Source: an uncultured Eubacteriales bacterium (GTDB lineage Bacteria; Bacillota; Clostridia; Lachnospirales; Lachnospiraceae). From it: DNA of 6,386 nt. A program made the position numbers and the translations under genes. Location of the stretch: NCBI GenBank assembly GCA_900321505.1, contig ONWK01000189.1, forward strand, positions 1 through 6,386. Reading direction: 5' to 3'. Below, piece after piece: positions 5,353-6,386 of this stretch (position 1 is its first letter; every line of letters starts with the position of its first letter). A model generated the notes under the pieces. It was not told where the DNA came from, made no database searches, and saw only the letters and a program-made list of their open reading frames with translations.

Positions 5353-5382
5353 CCATCTATCACTGTGACTTATTATAGGTGG
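5353..5382. repeat. Imperfect hairpin between hslO and the metallophosphoesterase gene
   Basis: CCATCTAT (5353-5360) pairs along its whole length with ATAGGTGG (5375-5382), with one U-G wobble, around a 14-nt loop. The loop side includes the small palindrome TCACTGTGA (5360-5368). No T-run follows, so it is a poor terminator. It may be an RNA processing or attenuation structure, or chance. Confidence 0.35.
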
Positions 5383-5399
5383 CTGATAAATGCAGGTAT

Positions 5400-5405
5400 A
5401 GGAGG
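5400..5405 (+). promoter_or_regulatory. Ribosome binding site that fixes the metallophosphoesterase start
   Basis: A perfect AGGAGG ends directly before an ATG at 5406 (no spacing) and nine bases before the in-frame ATG at 5415. The second has the workable spacing and is chosen. A GTG at 5379 is also in frame but lacks a ribosome binding site. Confidence 0.8.
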
Positions 5406-5414
5406 ATGAATCTT

Positions 5415-6386
5415 ATGTGGGGTATTATATTCGGGGCAATGATAGCCGGTACGGTGGCTGGAGCAGTCTTTCTGTGGACACGGTTCTGTAAATTCGGAAT
5501 AGTGAAAAAACTCTCGGGCGGCAGGAAATGGCTTCAGCGGCTTATCGGACTTATTCCCATGGTGATATTGGGGATATTTATGATCTTTGACCCGATCAAC
5601 ACAGCGGTCGTCATTGTCCATGCGTCTTGTTACTGGGCCGTTGCCGAGCTGATAGCATTTCTGATAAGAAAGATATCGGCTGGTAAGGAAACGGAAAATG
5701 ATCCGGAGGGAGCTAAGGATGAAAAGACTCAGGGCTTCCAGATATACAGGGTAGGTATCATAGTACTTTGTATAGAAATAGCCTATTTTTCCGCGGGCTG
5801 GTATTTTGCCAATAATGTGTGGGAAAAGGACTATCAGCTGGAGACCACCAAGGATCTTGGAATGGAGAGGCTGCGTATAGCCCAGATAACGGATTCGCAT
5901 ATAGGTACAACATTTGACGGGGAGGGCTTCGCGGCACATCTTCGGACCATTCAGACAACGAAACCGGATATACTGGTGATAACGGGTGATTTTGTGGATG
6001 ACGGCACATCGATGGAGGACCTTTTGATCAGCTGTGCGGCCCTCAGGGATTTTGAATGCCCCTACGGAAAATACTTTGTCTACGGTAATCATGACAAGGG
6101 ATATTACAAGCATGATTTTTCGGTGGAGGAGCTTGAAGCGGCATTGGAATATGGTGGAGTAAAGGTGCTGCAGGATGAGGTAGCCCTGATAAATGATTCC
6201 ATTTACATTGTCGGACGTCAGGATAAGTCGACGAAGAACAGGGTTGAGATAGAAAAGATCGTTTCACTGCTTGATCCGTCCAAATACATTATAATACTTG
6301 ATCATCAGCCCAATGATTATGATGCGGAGGCTGCAGCCGGCGCCGATCTGGTGCTTTCCGGACACAGCCATGGCGGACAGCTGATC
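5415..6386 (+). CDS. Membrane-anchored calcineurin-like metallophosphoesterase (3' end outside window)
   Basis: The frame is open for 324 codons to the right edge. About four membrane segments come first, near residues 3-21, 42-58, 62-85 and 112-132. The basic stretches between segments 1 and 2 and between 3 and 4 should be cytoplasmic, so the C-terminal enzyme domain is predicted outside the cell. That domain has the metallophosphoesterase motifs in order: TDSH (Asp160, His162), TGDFVDD (Asp192), GNHD (Asn225, His226), LDHQP (His297) and GHSHGGQ (His317, His319). GHSHGGQ and the membrane anchor recall the YkuE/YaeI-type enzymes; the substrate could be a phosphoester in lipid or cell wall, but this cannot be read from sequence. 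Only the last few dozen residues should be missing. It starts 66 bp after hslO with no clear promoter, so read-through from queH-hslO is possible. Confidence 0.92.
   Translation, partial: MWGIIFGAMIAGTVAGAVFLWTRFCKFGIVKKLSGGRKWLQRLIGLIPMVILGIFMIFDPINTAVVIVHASCYWAVAELIAFLIRKISAGKETENDPEGAKDEKTQGFQIYRVGIIVLCIEIAYFSAGWYFANNVWEKDYQLETTKDLGMERLRIAQITDSHIGTTFDGEGFAAHLRTIQTTKPDILVITGDFVDDGTSMEDLLISCAALRDFECPYGKYFVYGNHDKGYYKHDFSVEELEAALEYGGVKVLQDEVALINDSIYIVGRQDKSTKNRVEIEKIVSLLDPSKYIIILDHQPNDYDAEAAAGADLVLSGHSHGGQLI

Noticed and set aside
4365..5363. A 332-codon open frame on the minus strand opposite queH and hslO
   Set aside because: It lies opposite genes with full sets of conserved motifs, has no ribosome binding site fit for a start, and its translation is rich in His, Arg, Cys and Ser in the way of antisense shadows.
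5332..5376. Promoter-like TTGTGG and TATTAT at the end of hslO
   Set aside because: The spacing to any fair -10 hexamer is wrong (TATTAT is over 30 bases away), so no separate promoter for the metallophosphoesterase was called.
5373..6113. A 246-codon open frame on the minus strand opposite the metallophosphoesterase
   Set aside because: The plus strand carries five ordered metallophosphoesterase motifs with a good ribosome binding site, and the minus-strand translation shows no family features.
1..6386. tRNA or rRNA genes, riboswitch, CRISPR array, transposase, phage or toxin-antitoxin genes
   Set aside because: No cloverleaf, conserved aptamer, regularly spaced repeats or related protein signatures were seen on either strand. 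The 77-residue gene has no partner that would suggest a toxin-antitoxin pair.

Overview
The window looks like ordinary chromosomal DNA from a Gram-positive Clostridia-type bacterium, most likely of the Lachnospiraceae. This placement is inferred from AGGAGG-type ribosome binding sites, sigma-A-like promoters, the MEP isoprenoid enzyme IspF, queuosine salvage by QueH, and small membrane proteins typical of that group. No sequence search could be run. Eight genes are supported: six complete or nearly so, one only as a short C-terminal tail, and one cut by the right edge. A short unidentified tail (1-65) is the ninth coding fragment if counted separately from the complete genes.

Left part (1-1955): the tail of an unidentified plus-strand gene is followed 21 bp later by a six-helix DUF308/HdeD-like membrane protein (87-662). 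It converges on a minus-strand gene (801-1955) for a two-helix membrane protein with a Gly/Ser/Arg-rich N-terminal tail and a TPM-like extracytoplasmic domain. The gap between them holds a 24-position near-perfect palindrome with a 3-nt loop, which may be a bidirectional terminator or a copy of a dispersed repeat. A perfect 12-bp tandem duplication runs from it into the stop codon of the minus-strand gene.

Middle (1956-3605): a divergent promoter region of about 210 bp separates the TPM-like gene from ispF (2167-2739). IspF has all its active-site motifs plus an unusual C-terminal extension of about 30 residues ending in a CxxC motif. A two-helix membrane protein (2795-3298, probably DUF6106-like) follows in the same operon. 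A G+C-rich hairpin with a seven-T run on the minus strand then separates this operon from a convergent, self-contained gene for a 77-residue basic protein (3372-3605) that has a near-consensus promoter of its own.

Right part (3606-6386): queH (3760-4470) and hslO (4467-5348) overlap by four bases (TTGA) and are probably translationally coupled. They encode the Fe-S epoxyqueuosine reductase of tRNA modification and the redox-switched chaperone Hsp33. A membrane-anchored metallophosphoesterase begins 66 bp further on and runs off the window.

I found no mobile element with a transposase, no CRISPR array, no RNA gene and no defence cassette. Nothing here amounts to a clear new biological system. 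The points most worth a second look are the palindrome with its 12-bp duplication, the IspF tail, and the insulated 77-residue gene.
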